Positions 1 through 4,627 of a DNA stretch of 6,376 bases are shown piece by piece (position 1 is the stretch's first letter; the number at the start of each line of letters is the position of its first letter). The translations under genes were made by a program, and so were the position numbers. Origin of the DNA: Vitreoscilla sp. (GTDB lineage Bacteria; Pseudomonadota; Gammaproteobacteria; Burkholderiales; Burkholderiaceae); assembly GCA_014378125.1 (NCBI GenBank), contig JACMOG010000330.1, positions 1 through 6,376 on the forward strand, given 5' to 3'. Below the pieces are notes generated by a model that saw only the letters and a program-made list of their open reading frames with translations, made no database searches and was not told where the DNA came from.

Positions 1-1
1 C

Positions 2-805
2 CCCTTCCGGGGGGCCCCCGTGGAGGACTGGGGCCACGCGCAGGCCCGACCCATCGAGCGCCTGGGCATTGCCAGGCCCCCCGCCGTGCTCGGTGGCAGC
101 CTGGGCGGCATGCAGGCGCTGGCATGGACGCTGCGCTATCCCGAGCGCGTGGCGCACTGCGTGGCCGTGGCGACCGCGCCCAAGCTGTCGGCGCAGAACA
201 TCGCCTTCAACGAGGTGGCCCGGCGCGCCATCATCACCGACCCCGACTTCCACGGCGGCCACTACACCCAGGCCGGCACCGTGCCCAAGCGCGGGCTGCG
301 CGTGGCGCGGATGATCGGCCACATCACCTACCTGTCGGACGACTCGATGGAGGCCAAGTTCGGCCGCGCCACGCGCATGGCCAACCAGGATCCGGTCGGT
401 CCGCGCCACAACTATTCCACCCAGGACATCGAGTTCCAGGTGGAGAGCTACCTGCGCTACCAGGGCGACAAGTTCAGCGAGTACTTCGACGCCAACACCT
501 ACCTGCTGATCACCCGCGCGCTCGACTACTTCGACCCGGCGCACGCGCACGACGGCGACCTGTCGGCCGCGTTCGCCACGGCGCGCGCCTGCCGCTTCCT
601 GGTGGTGAGCTTCACCACCGACTGGCGCTTCGCGCCGCAGCGCTCGCGCGAGATCGTCAAGGCGCTGGTGGACAACCGCGTCGAGGTGTCCTACGCCGAG
701 ATCGACGCGCCCCACGGCCACGACGCGTTCCTGCTGGAGGACCCGAGGTACCACGGCGTGATGCGGGCGTACTTCGAGCGCATCGCGCAAGAGGTGAAGC
801 AATGA
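2..805 (+). CDS. metX: Homoserine O-acyltransferase MetX, 3' part (5' end outside window)
   Basis: MetX transfers an acyl group from acetyl-CoA or succinyl-CoA to the hydroxyl of L-homoserine, the committed step of methionine synthesis in the cytoplasm. The fold is alpha/beta hydrolase. The nucleophile elbow GGSLGGMQ has its Ser codon at 98-100, the catalytic Asp of TTDW is at 620-622, and the catalytic His of PHGHDAF is at 719-721, so the whole triad is present. The frame is open to the left edge. The GTG at 20 is most likely an internal Val of the V-x-D-W block, not a start, because family members are about 370-400 residues and only about 268 are seen here. The stop overlaps the metW start by four bases (ATGA, 802-805), which implies coupled translation. 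The acyl donor cannot be settled by eye; betaproteobacterial homologues are often annotated as the succinyl-CoA type (MetXS). The first 30 codons differ from my recollection of the family consensus at several positions. Confidence 0.95.
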   Translation, partial: PFRGAPVEDWGHAQARPIERLGIARPPAVLGGSLGGMQALAWTLRYPERVAHCVAVATAPKLSAQNIAFNEVARRAIITDPDFHGGHYTQAGTVPKRGLRVARMIGHITYLSDDSMEAKFGRATRMANQDPVGPRHNYSTQDIEFQVESYLRYQGDKFSEYFDANTYLLITRALDYFDPAHAHDGDLSAAFATARACRFLVVSFTTDWRFAPQRSREIVKALVDNRVEVSYAEIDAPHGHDAFLLEDPRYHGVMRAYFERIAQEVKQ

Positions 806-1386
806 GCGAGCGACGCGATCTGGAGATCATCACGAGCCTGGTGCCGCGCGGCTCGCGCGTGCTCGACCTCGGCTGCGGCATCGGCGAGGTGCTGGCCCAC
901 CTGAAGAAGCACCACGGCTGCACCGGCTACGGCATCGAGATAGACGACGCCAACGTGCTGGCCAGCATGCAGCGCGGCGTCAACGTGATCCAGCTGAACC
1001 TCGAGGAGGGCCTGGCCCTGTTCGACGACCACAGCTTCGACGTGGTGCTGCAGCTCGACACCCTGCAGCACCTGCGCAACACCGAGAAGATGCTGCGCGA
1101 GACGGCGCGCGTGGGCCGCATCGGCATCGTGAGCTTTCCCAACTTCGCGCACTGGCCCAACCGTCTGCACATCGCGATGGGCCGCATGCCCGTCACGCGC
1201 GTGCTGCCCTACGAGTGGTACGACACGCCCAACATCCGCGTGACGACACACGCCGACTTCGAGGTGCTGGCGCGCAGGAACGGCCTCGACATCCTCGAGT
1301 CGTTCGGCCTGCAGGGCGGCCGCGTGGTGCGGCGCCGGCCCAACCTGATGGCCAGCGTGGCGGTGTTCAAGTTCCAGCGCGCCTGA
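802..1386 (+). CDS. metW: Methionine biosynthesis protein MetW
   Basis: This 194-residue protein is the usual length for MetW, a class I SAM-methyltransferase-fold protein encoded next to metX in many proteobacteria and needed with MetX for full homoserine acylation. Motif I ([10 protein letters not shown], residues 20-29) would bind S-adenosylmethionine. An acidic end of strand 2 (GIEID) and the motif-IV-like [13 protein letters not shown] follow. The MetW-typical C-terminal half contains [11 protein letters not shown] and [10 protein letters not shown]. The ATG at 802 is chosen because it overlaps the metX stop, has AGAGG at 790-794, and gives the normal N-terminus. The frame is open far upstream, but that stretch is metX read in another frame. 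The 3' end converges on the DUF805 gene with only 15 bases between the stops. No methylation substrate is evident, and a regulatory or structural role with MetX is plausible. Confidence 0.95.
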   Translation: MSERRDLEIITSLVPRGSRVLDLGCGIGEVLAHLKKHHGCTGYGIEIDDANVLASMQRGVNVIQLNLEEGLALFDDHSFDVVLQLDTLQHLRNTEKMLRETARVGRIGIVSFPNFAHWPNRLHIAMGRMPVTRVLPYEWYDTPNIRVTTHADFEVLARRNGLDILESFGLQGGRVVRRRPNLMASVAVFKFQRA

Positions 1387-1408
1387 CCTGACCGGCCAGG
1401 ATCAGGTC
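1385..1408. terminator. Hairpin spanning both convergent stop codons (metW / DUF805), possible bidirectional terminator
   Basis: GACCTGA at 1385-1391 and TCAGGTC at 1402-1408 form a perfect 7-bp inverted repeat around a 10-base loop. The left arm takes in the last two bases of the metW stop, and the right arm contains the DUF805 stop. Neither strand has a T-run after the stem, so this is not a textbook intrinsic terminator. Its position exactly between two convergent genes suggests a role in ending transcription or protecting 3' ends, but that is inference. Confidence 0.4.
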
Positions 1409-1722
1409 GGCGTGGGCGTGGTCTTGCCCAGCTGCGCGAAGAACACCACCAGCGCGACCCAGCCGACCACCGGCACGACGAGCAGCGCCCACCACCACGG
1501 GCTGCGGTCGGTGTCGCGCAGCCGGCGCGTGCCGACCGCGAAGTAGGGCACCAGCATCACCAGCCCGAACACGCCCGCGGCCCATTCGGCCGCGAATCCG
1601 AGCATCACGTTGATGATGCACAGGAACAGCACGAACCACCAGTACTCCGAGCGCGTGGCGCACGAGGTGAAATCGGCGTACTTCCTGGTGACGCAGCTCT
1701 CGACGGCTTCCTGGATCTGCAT
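1402..1722 (-). CDS. DUF805 family inner-membrane protein
   Basis: This 106-residue protein has the DUF805 layout. A short cytoplasmic N-terminus (MQIQEAVESCVTRKYADF) leads to the R-x-E-Y-W-W entry into the first membrane helix. A second helix runs through AGVFGLVMLVPYFAVG, then comes the family signature RRLRDTDRSPWWW, and the third helix covers about the last 25 residues (ALLVVPVVGWVALVVFFA). The molecular function of the family is unknown. The ATG at 1722 is preferred over in-frame ATGs at 1746 and 1782 for two reasons. GGAGAG lies at 1736-1731, 8 bases upstream, and a promoter-like element at 1763-1791 would leave the upstream ATGs outside the transcript or with almost no leader. The gene appears to be transcribed on its own and converges on metW. 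Confidence 0.9.
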   Translation of the reverse strand: MQIQEAVESCVTRKYADFTSCATRSEYWWFVLFLCIINVMLGFAAEWAAGVFGLVMLVPYFAVGTRRLRDTDRSPWWWALLVVPVVGWVALVVFFAQLGKTTPTPT

Positions 1723-1730
1723 GGCTCGCG

Positions 1731-1736
1731 CTCTCC
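1731..1736 (-). promoter_or_regulatory. Shine-Dalgarno GGAGAG deciding the DUF805 start
   Basis: On the minus strand GGAGAG is followed by an 8-base spacer and the ATG at 1722. The in-frame ATGs further upstream lack a comparable site, so this element fixes the start. Confidence 0.65.
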
Positions 1737-1762
1737 GAAATCTCATGTCGCTGATAGGGCGG

Positions 1763-1791
1763 ATGGTATCCGGGATGGCCACCGCTGTGAA
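1763..1791 (-). promoter_or_regulatory. Sigma70-like promoter for the DUF805 gene
   Basis: Read on the minus strand, TTCACA (1791-1786, five of six to TTGACA) is followed by exactly 17 bases and then TACCAT (1768-1763, four of six to TATAAT). Transcription would start near 1756, giving a leader of about 34 bases that contains the GGAGAG ribosome binding site. The element lies just beyond the end of the yidD-like gene, so DUF805 need not rely on readthrough from it. Confidence 0.5.
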
Positions 1792-1797
1792 CGCGGG

Positions 1798-2292
1798 CTA
1801 GCCTTCCTGGGGCTCGCCGGCGGCGTGCTCGCCCGTCACCGGCTCCCCGCGCCGGCGGCGTCGGCGCACTTGGCGCGACTCTTTGGGGGTGTCGGACGAC
1901 CAGCCGCAATCACCCCAGTCGCAGGCGTCGAAGCCGTCGCAGGAAGCCCAGTCGCAGGCCGCGCTCGAACAAGCGCCCTCGACGCAGGACGCGTCGCACG
2001 GCACGCCGCAGTCGCAGTCGATGAAGCCGGCCTGTCCGCGTGGCGCGACGGCGCGCTGTCGCATCCGCAGCGCCTCGGCCGCCACCCCGCACTCCGCCAG
2101 CCGGTTGCGCAGCACGCCGAGGCCGCGCCAGGCGCCGAAGCGCACCACCGCGCGCAGGCCCAGCGTGGAGCAGCTGCAACGGCCCGAGTGCAGGCGATAC
2201 GCGCAGCCGTAGCCCTTGTGGGGCGACACGTGGCGCTTGTAGAGACGGATGGCCGCCAGCAGCAGCGCACGGAAGGGATCCCGCCGGCTCAT
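1798..2292 (-). CDS. YidD-like membrane protein insertion efficiency factor with long Cys-rich C-terminal tail
   Basis: Residues 9-55 resemble YidD (haemolytic domain, PF01809). An N-terminal amphipathic helix (RALLLAAIRLYKRHVSP) is followed by the Cys-containing core KGYGCAYRLHSGRCSCSTLGLRAVVRFG, in which C30 and C41 match the two conserved Cys, with a few extra residues between them. YidD is a small inner-face protein that helps YidC/Sec membrane insertion. Canonical YidD is about 70-85 residues and lies between rnpA and yidC, whereas this protein has 164 residues and lies elsewhere. Residues 93-129 hold nine Cys, often as Cys-Asp and mostly five residues apart, followed by six consecutive Arg (143-148). 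ATG 2292 is chosen because it overlaps the stop of the upstream membrane-protein gene (ATGA, 2292-2289) and gives a YidD-like N-terminus. The open frame continues to 2577, but that part is the neighbour in another frame. I recall similar Cys-rich YidD-annotated proteins in other proteobacteria. The function of the tail is unknown. Confidence 0.8.
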   Translation of the reverse strand: MSRRDPFRALLLAAIRLYKRHVSPHKGYGCAYRLHSGRCSCSTLGLRAVVRFGAWRGLGVLRNRLAECGVAAEALRMRQRAVAPRGQAGFIDCDCGVPCDASCVEGACSSAACDWASCDGFDACDWGDCGWSSDTPKESRQVRRRRRRGEPVTGEHAAGEPQEG

Positions 2293-2567
2293 CGGACGCG
2301 GCGCCAGAGCGAACGCACCGCCTGGCACACCAGCAGGTAGCCCCCGAAATAGAGCAGCACCGTGGGCAACGCGGACTCCGTGAAGGCGTCGGCGGCGACG
2401 GTGGGCAGGGCGTCGATAAGGATGCTGGGCCAGTAGACCAGCACGTAGACGAGGCCGGAGCGGCCGGCGTCGTCGAGGAGCCGCCAGGCCATCGCGCCGC
2501 CCAGGAGCGGCGTGGCGACGGCCAGCGCGGCGGAAATCAGGATGCTGGGGCGGTTGGGGGCGACCAT
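2289..2567 (-). CDS. Small membrane protein of unknown function, coupled to the YidD-like gene
   Basis: I do not recognise this 92-residue protein. It has three hydrophobic segments, at about residues 8-30, 39-57 and 67-88. Charged residues lie mainly between the first two (RLLDDAGR) and at the basic C-terminus (RSLWRRVR). There is no cleavable signal peptide, so it is probably an integral inner-membrane protein with its basic tail in the cytoplasm. Its stop overlaps the ATG of the YidD-like gene by ATGA, and that gene has no clear ribosome binding site, so translation of the two is probably coupled. The ATG at 2567 is the only in-frame ATG close to the hydrophobic start, and its ribosome binding site is poor (GGCGG-like). 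The frame is open further upstream to 2915, but that part is proline/arginine-rich shadow of the repeat-protein gene. By position it could be a partner of the YidD-like protein; that is inference. Confidence 0.7.
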   Translation of the reverse strand: MVAPNRPSILISAALAVATPLLGGAMAWRLLDDAGRSGLVYVLVYWPSILIDALPTVAADAFTESALPTVLLYFGGYLLVCQAVRSLWRRVR

Positions 2568-2627
2568 GGGCCGCCATTCTCGCCGCGCCCCGGCAGGGAA
2601 CGCACCAGGGCGCGTCCCAGGATCGTG

Positions 2628-2655
2628 GGAAGCCGGCCCGCGAGGGGCCGGTTCC
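2628..2655 (-). terminator. Strong GC hairpin after the Ala/His-rich gene, terminator-like
   Basis: GGAA plus CCGGCCC (2628-2631 and 2633-2639) pair with GGGCCGG plus TTCC (2645-2655) around a 5-base loop. This gives 11 base pairs with a single bulged base at 2632. It starts 12 bases beyond the stop of the minus-strand gene ending at 2668 and precedes the next gene starting at 2567. There is no T-run after it, so it may act as an imperfect terminator or an RNA-stabilising stem. A shorter overlapping hairpin (CCCA/TGGG, 2616-2629) follows. Confidence 0.5.
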
Positions 2656-2667
2656 GCACGCGCCGTC

Positions 2668-2958
2668 TTACTTGGTGACGGCGTCGGAAGCCTTGGCTTC
2701 CGCCTTGTGGGCTGCGTGCTTGACGCCGCTGGCAGCGTGGTGCGCGGCGTGGGCCGTGCCCGTGGCGGCTTCGGGGGCGACGTGCTCGGTGCCCGTGGCG
2801 GCTTCGGAAGCGCCCTTGGCAACGGCGTGGCCGGTGGCCTTGGCAGCGTGCTTGACGGCGCTGGCGGCGCTGGCCGGCGCGGTGGCGCCTTCGGCGGCGG
2901 AAGCGATGGAGGCAACGCCGATCAGGGCGGCAGCGATCGAGAGGGTACGGAAGTTCAT
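2668..2958 (-). CDS. Secreted Ala/His-rich protein made of 11-residue repeats
   Basis: This 96-residue protein starts with a signal peptide: a basic n-region (MNFR), a hydrophobic core, and an ASA cleavage site after residue 21 (I18-A-S-A, then A-E-G). It is therefore predicted to be exported to the periplasm or beyond. The mature part divides without gaps into six 11-residue units from residue 30 to 95: SAASAVKHAAK, ATGHAVAKGAS, EAATGTEHVAP, EAATGTAHAAH, HAASGVKHAAH and KAEAKASDAVT. Units three and four share a near-identical DNA repeat with a 33-base period. The mature protein has eight His, many Ala and Lys, no Cys and no aromatic residues. The 11-residue periodicity recalls group 3 LEA proteins and amphipathic apolipoprotein-like helices, but I cannot assign a family or function. 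ATG 2958 is supported by the signal peptide directly after it and a modest TGGAAC ribosome-binding-like sequence 6-11 bases upstream. Confidence 0.8.
   Translation of the reverse strand: MNFRTLSIAAALIGVASIASAAEGATAPASAASAVKHAAKATGHAVAKGASEAATGTEHVAPEAATGTAHAAHHAASGVKHAAHKAEAKASDAVTK
2755..2807 (-). repeat. 33-base direct repeat encoding adjacent 11-residue units
   Basis: The 19-base string starting at 2756 (GTGCCCGTGGCGGCTTCGG) recurs exactly at 2789, a 33-base shift. It encodes the near-identical repeats EAATGTEHVAP and EAATGTAHAAH of the secreted protein. The DNA identity suggests recent unit duplication; the other units are more diverged. Confidence 0.7.
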
Positions 2959-2981
2959 GTTTTGTTCCAGTCAGGTTTCAG

Positions 2982-3015
2982 GGCAACGCGCATGTTGCCT
3001 TGCGGCGGGCCGCAA
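2982..3015 (-). promoter_or_regulatory. Two abutting hairpins in the leader of the Ala/His-rich gene
   Basis: On the minus strand TTGCGG-CCCG-CCGCAA (3015-3000) is followed with no gap by GGCAAC-ATGCGC-GTTGCC (2999-2982). These are two perfect 6-bp stems with 4- and 6-base loops. The second stem ends 23 bases before the ATG at 2958, leaving the probable ribosome binding site just outside. This could be a leader RNA structure affecting stability or translation, or protein-binding dyads. No known riboswitch was recognised, and I could not define a convincing promoter upstream. Confidence 0.35.
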
Positions 3016-3144
3016 CGCAATGTCGAGCAACCGAGGAAGCTTCATCACGACACATGCCCTTCTTCAACGCAAGGCGCCGCGGGTCGGTTGACCGCGTGCG
3101 GGGCGGCGGACGCGGTCGTTTCCGGCACAACCGCACACCCGGCG
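3016..3144. other. Non-coding spacer between the dienoyl-CoA isomerase and Ala/His-rich genes
   Basis: No gene is supported here on either strand. It holds one 7-bp inverted repeat, GACCGCG (3090-3096) and CGCGGTC (3111-3117) with a 14-base loop, which is a weak terminator candidate for the crotonase gene ending at 3145. It should also contain the promoter of the minus-strand gene starting at 2958, but only poor matches to -35/-10 boxes are visible. Confidence 0.5.
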
Positions 3145-3993
3145 TCAGGGCCTGGCGATCTCGCCCAGCGGATCGAACCCGGCCGGCTTCTTCGACTGCC
3201 AGGCGGCGATGGCGCGCGCCATCTCGTCGATGTCGAACACGGCGCTCTGCAACAGGGCCATGTGCTCCAGCGAGTCGGCGGTGCCGTGGTCGCGGGCGTG
3301 GTTCAGGGCCACCTTGCTGGCGGCGATGGCCAGCGGCGACTTGGCGCCGATGGCCGCGGCAAGCTTGCGCGCGTGGGCCAGCAGCGCGTCGGCGTCGGGC
3401 GCCACCGCGTTGACGAAGCCGGTGGCCAGCGCGCGTTCCGCACCCAGGCGGTCGCCCGTGTACGCGAGCTCGCGCGCAAGGCCCTGAGGCAGCAGGCGTT
3501 GCAGGCGCTGCAGCACGCCCAGGTCGCCGGCCATGCCGATGTGGATCTCCTGCACGGTGAAGAACGCGCCCGCCGCGCACACGCGCAGGTCGCAGGCCCC
3601 CGCCAGGTCGAGCGCGCCGCCCACGCAGGCGCCCTGCACCGCGCAGACGACGGGAAAGCGCGCGGCCTCCAGCGCGTCGAACGAGGCCATCAGGCGGCGC
3701 AGCTGGGTCTGGAACGCGAGGCGCTTGCGCGCGCTGCCGGTGTCCAGCATCGCCTGCATCGCGCCGTCGGGAGCGAAGGTGTCGAGCGACATGCCGGCGC
3801 AGAAGTGCTTGCCCTCGCCGCGCACGACGAGCACGCGCGTGGCGCCGGCGTCGTCGGGCGCCTGCACCGCGTCGCGCAGCGCCGGGAAGAAGGCCGGCGC
3901 CATCGTGTTCATGCGCTCGGGGCGGTTCAACACCAGCTCGGCGATGCCCGTGGCCGGATCCTGGTCGATGCGGAAGAAGTCGTTCAAGTTCAT
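3145..3993 (-). CDS. Crotonase-family protein, probable delta(3,5)-delta(2,4)-dienoyl-CoA isomerase
   Basis: This 282-residue enoyl-CoA hydratase/isomerase-fold protein probably shifts the double bonds of 3,5-dienoyl-CoA to 2,4-dienoyl-CoA during beta-oxidation of unsaturated fatty acids. The two oxyanion-hole segments are GKHFCAGMSLD (61-71) and QGACVGGALDL (120-130). Acidic residues D129, E149 and D157 occur in GALD, VQEIHIG and MAGDLGVLQRL. Their spacing of 20 and 8 residues equals that of D176, E196 and D204 in the rat dienoyl-CoA isomerase ECH1, and the flanking CDLR, AFFTVQE and GVLQRL also match that enzyme. Classical hydratases carry Glu at the position of D129. The C-terminal NHARDHGTADSLEHMALLQ also resembles ECH1. 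ATG 3993 gives the normal N-terminus and lies 13 bases after the stop of the acetyltransferase gene, suggesting an operon. The frame extends to 4068, but that part overlaps the neighbour. No clear ribosome binding site is seen. Generic enoyl-CoA hydratase is the cautious alternative. Confidence 0.88.
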   Translation of the reverse strand: MNLNDFFRIDQDPATGIAELVLNRPERMNTMAPAFFPALRDAVQAPDDAGATRVLVVRGEGKHFCAGMSLDTFAPDGAMQAMLDTGSARKRLAFQTQLRRLMASFDALEAARFPVVCAVQGACVGGALDLAGACDLRVCAAGAFFTVQEIHIGMAGDLGVLQRLQRLLPQGLARELAYTGDRLGAERALATGFVNAVAPDADALLAHARKLAAAIGAKSPLAIAASKVALNHARDHGTADSLEHMALLQSAVFDIDEMARAIAAWQSKKPAGFDPLGEIARP

Positions 3994-4006
3994 GCCGAGA
4001 ATGATG

Positions 4007-4552
4007 TCAGGCCGACGCGACGTGGCGCACGCGCTTGGCGAACACGCGATTCGGGAAGTCGTCGCCACCGAACGAATAGATCGTGCCGCCGACGTCCTCG
4101 TAGCCGCAGCGCGGATAGAACTGCAGCGCGCGCGCGTTGCCTTCCCAGGCCGTCAGCCACAGCGTGTCGGCGCCGCGCGCGGCCGCGGCCTTCTCGGCGT
4201 GGCGCAGCAGCTCGCGGCCCACGCCACGCCCCGTGAAGCGCTCGTGCACGTACAGCCGGCGCAGCTCCGAGGCCTCAGGCGCGGTCACGAGCGCGTGGGT
4301 CGCGCCGGCGATCACCTGCGACAGGCCCACGAGGTGGCCCGCGCACTCCGCCACCAGGATCGTGAGGCCGGGGTCGGCCAGCGCCGCCTCGTAGACGCCC
4401 ACCGAGTGCTGCTCCAGCACCTCGCGCGCCAGCGACGGGCCTATGCCGTTCGGGGCGTAGGTGTCGAGGAAGACCTGGGTGGACAGCACGCCCAGGCACA
4501 GTGCGTCGGCGGCGACGGCGGGGCGGAAGGCGATGGGCTCGGGTGTCGTCAT
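4007..4552 (-). CDS. GNAT family N-acetyltransferase
   Basis: This protein of 181 residues has a single GNAT domain. Strand 1 is IAFRPAVAADA, near residue 7. The middle strand is TILVAECAGHLVGLSQV. Acetyl-CoA-binding motif A is ELRRLYVHERFTGRGVGREL, with R109-G-x-G112 forming the pyrophosphate loop. Motif B is LTAWEGNARALQFYPRCGYEDVG. Such enzymes move an acetyl group from acetyl-CoA to an amine. The substrate cannot be read from the sequence; small amines, amino acids, antibiotics and protein N-termini are all possible. Two starts are possible: ATG 4552 (MTTPEP), used here, or ATG 4564, which adds MLRA; neither has a good ribosome binding site. It is the first gene of a probable two-gene unit with the dienoyl-CoA isomerase and diverges from the lipase gene. 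No functional link to lipid metabolism is evident beyond position. Confidence 0.88.
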   Translation of the reverse strand: MTTPEPIAFRPAVAADALCLGVLSTQVFLDTYAPNGIGPSLAREVLEQHSVGVYEAALADPGLTILVAECAGHLVGLSQVIAGATHALVTAPEASELRRLYVHERFTGRGVGRELLRHAEKAAAARGADTLWLTAWEGNARALQFYPRCGYEDVGGTIYSFGGDDFPNRVFAKRVRHVASA

Positions 4553-4582
4553 GGCGCGCAGCATAGCCTGCCGCGCGATGGT

Positions 4583-4603
4583 GTCGCCCCCGATGGCGGC
4601 GAC
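4583..4603. promoter_or_regulatory. Inverted repeat in the divergent intergenic region, possible operator
   Basis: GTCGCC (4583-4588) and GGCGAC (4598-4603) form a 6-bp dyad with a 9-base centre. It lies in the short region between the divergent acetyltransferase and lipase genes, where a shared regulator could bind. In DNA this GC-rich such a dyad can arise by chance, so confidence is low. Confidence 0.2.
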
Positions 4604-4616
4604 GCGGCCCCGGTCC

Positions 4617-4622
4617 TACACT
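4617..4622 (+). promoter_or_regulatory. Possible -10 box of the lipase gene, placing the start codon near +1
   Basis: TACACT matches TATAAT at four of six positions and ends six bases before the ATG at 4628. If real, transcription would begin at or next to the start codon, giving a leaderless mRNA. This fits the lack of any Shine-Dalgarno sequence before the ATG. No good -35 box lies 16-18 bases upstream, so the call is weak. Confidence 0.25.
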
Positions 4623-4627
4623 GCCGC

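Noticed and set aside
124..801. Upstream extension of the metW frame
   Set aside because: It lies entirely within metX in another frame and gives Arg/Ala-rich sequence. MetW starts at the ATGA overlap.
691..1251. 186-codon minus-strand open frame across metX/metW
   Set aside because: It is antisense to two well-supported genes and has no recognisable domain.
1610..1801. 63-codon plus-strand open frame opposite DUF805
   Set aside because: It has no family match, no clear ribosome binding site, and is complementary to a recognised membrane protein and its promoter.
2293..2577. N-terminal extension of the YidD-like frame
   Set aside because: It overlaps the 92-codon membrane-protein gene in another frame and is Arg/Pro-rich. 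The YidD-like start at 2292 is set by the ATGA overlap.
2755..2807. Short repeats considered as a CRISPR or intergenic repeat array
   Set aside because: The 33-base period is in phase with codons and encodes 11-residue protein repeats. There are no unique spacers and no cas genes.
3090..3117. GACCGCG-N14-CGCGGTC as a confident terminator of the crotonase gene
   Set aside because: The loop is long and no T-run follows, so it is mentioned only within the spacer entry.
2512..4236. 574-codon plus-strand open frame
   Set aside because: It runs antisense through the membrane-protein, repeat-protein, crotonase and acetyltransferase genes. It reads as Arg/Gly/Ala/His-rich sequence with no family motif, the usual shadow of GC-rich codons.
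3533..4627. Upstream extension of the lipase frame by 365 codons
   Set aside because: It is the reverse complement of the crotonase and acetyltransferase genes. The hydrolase family N-terminus begins at ATG 4628.
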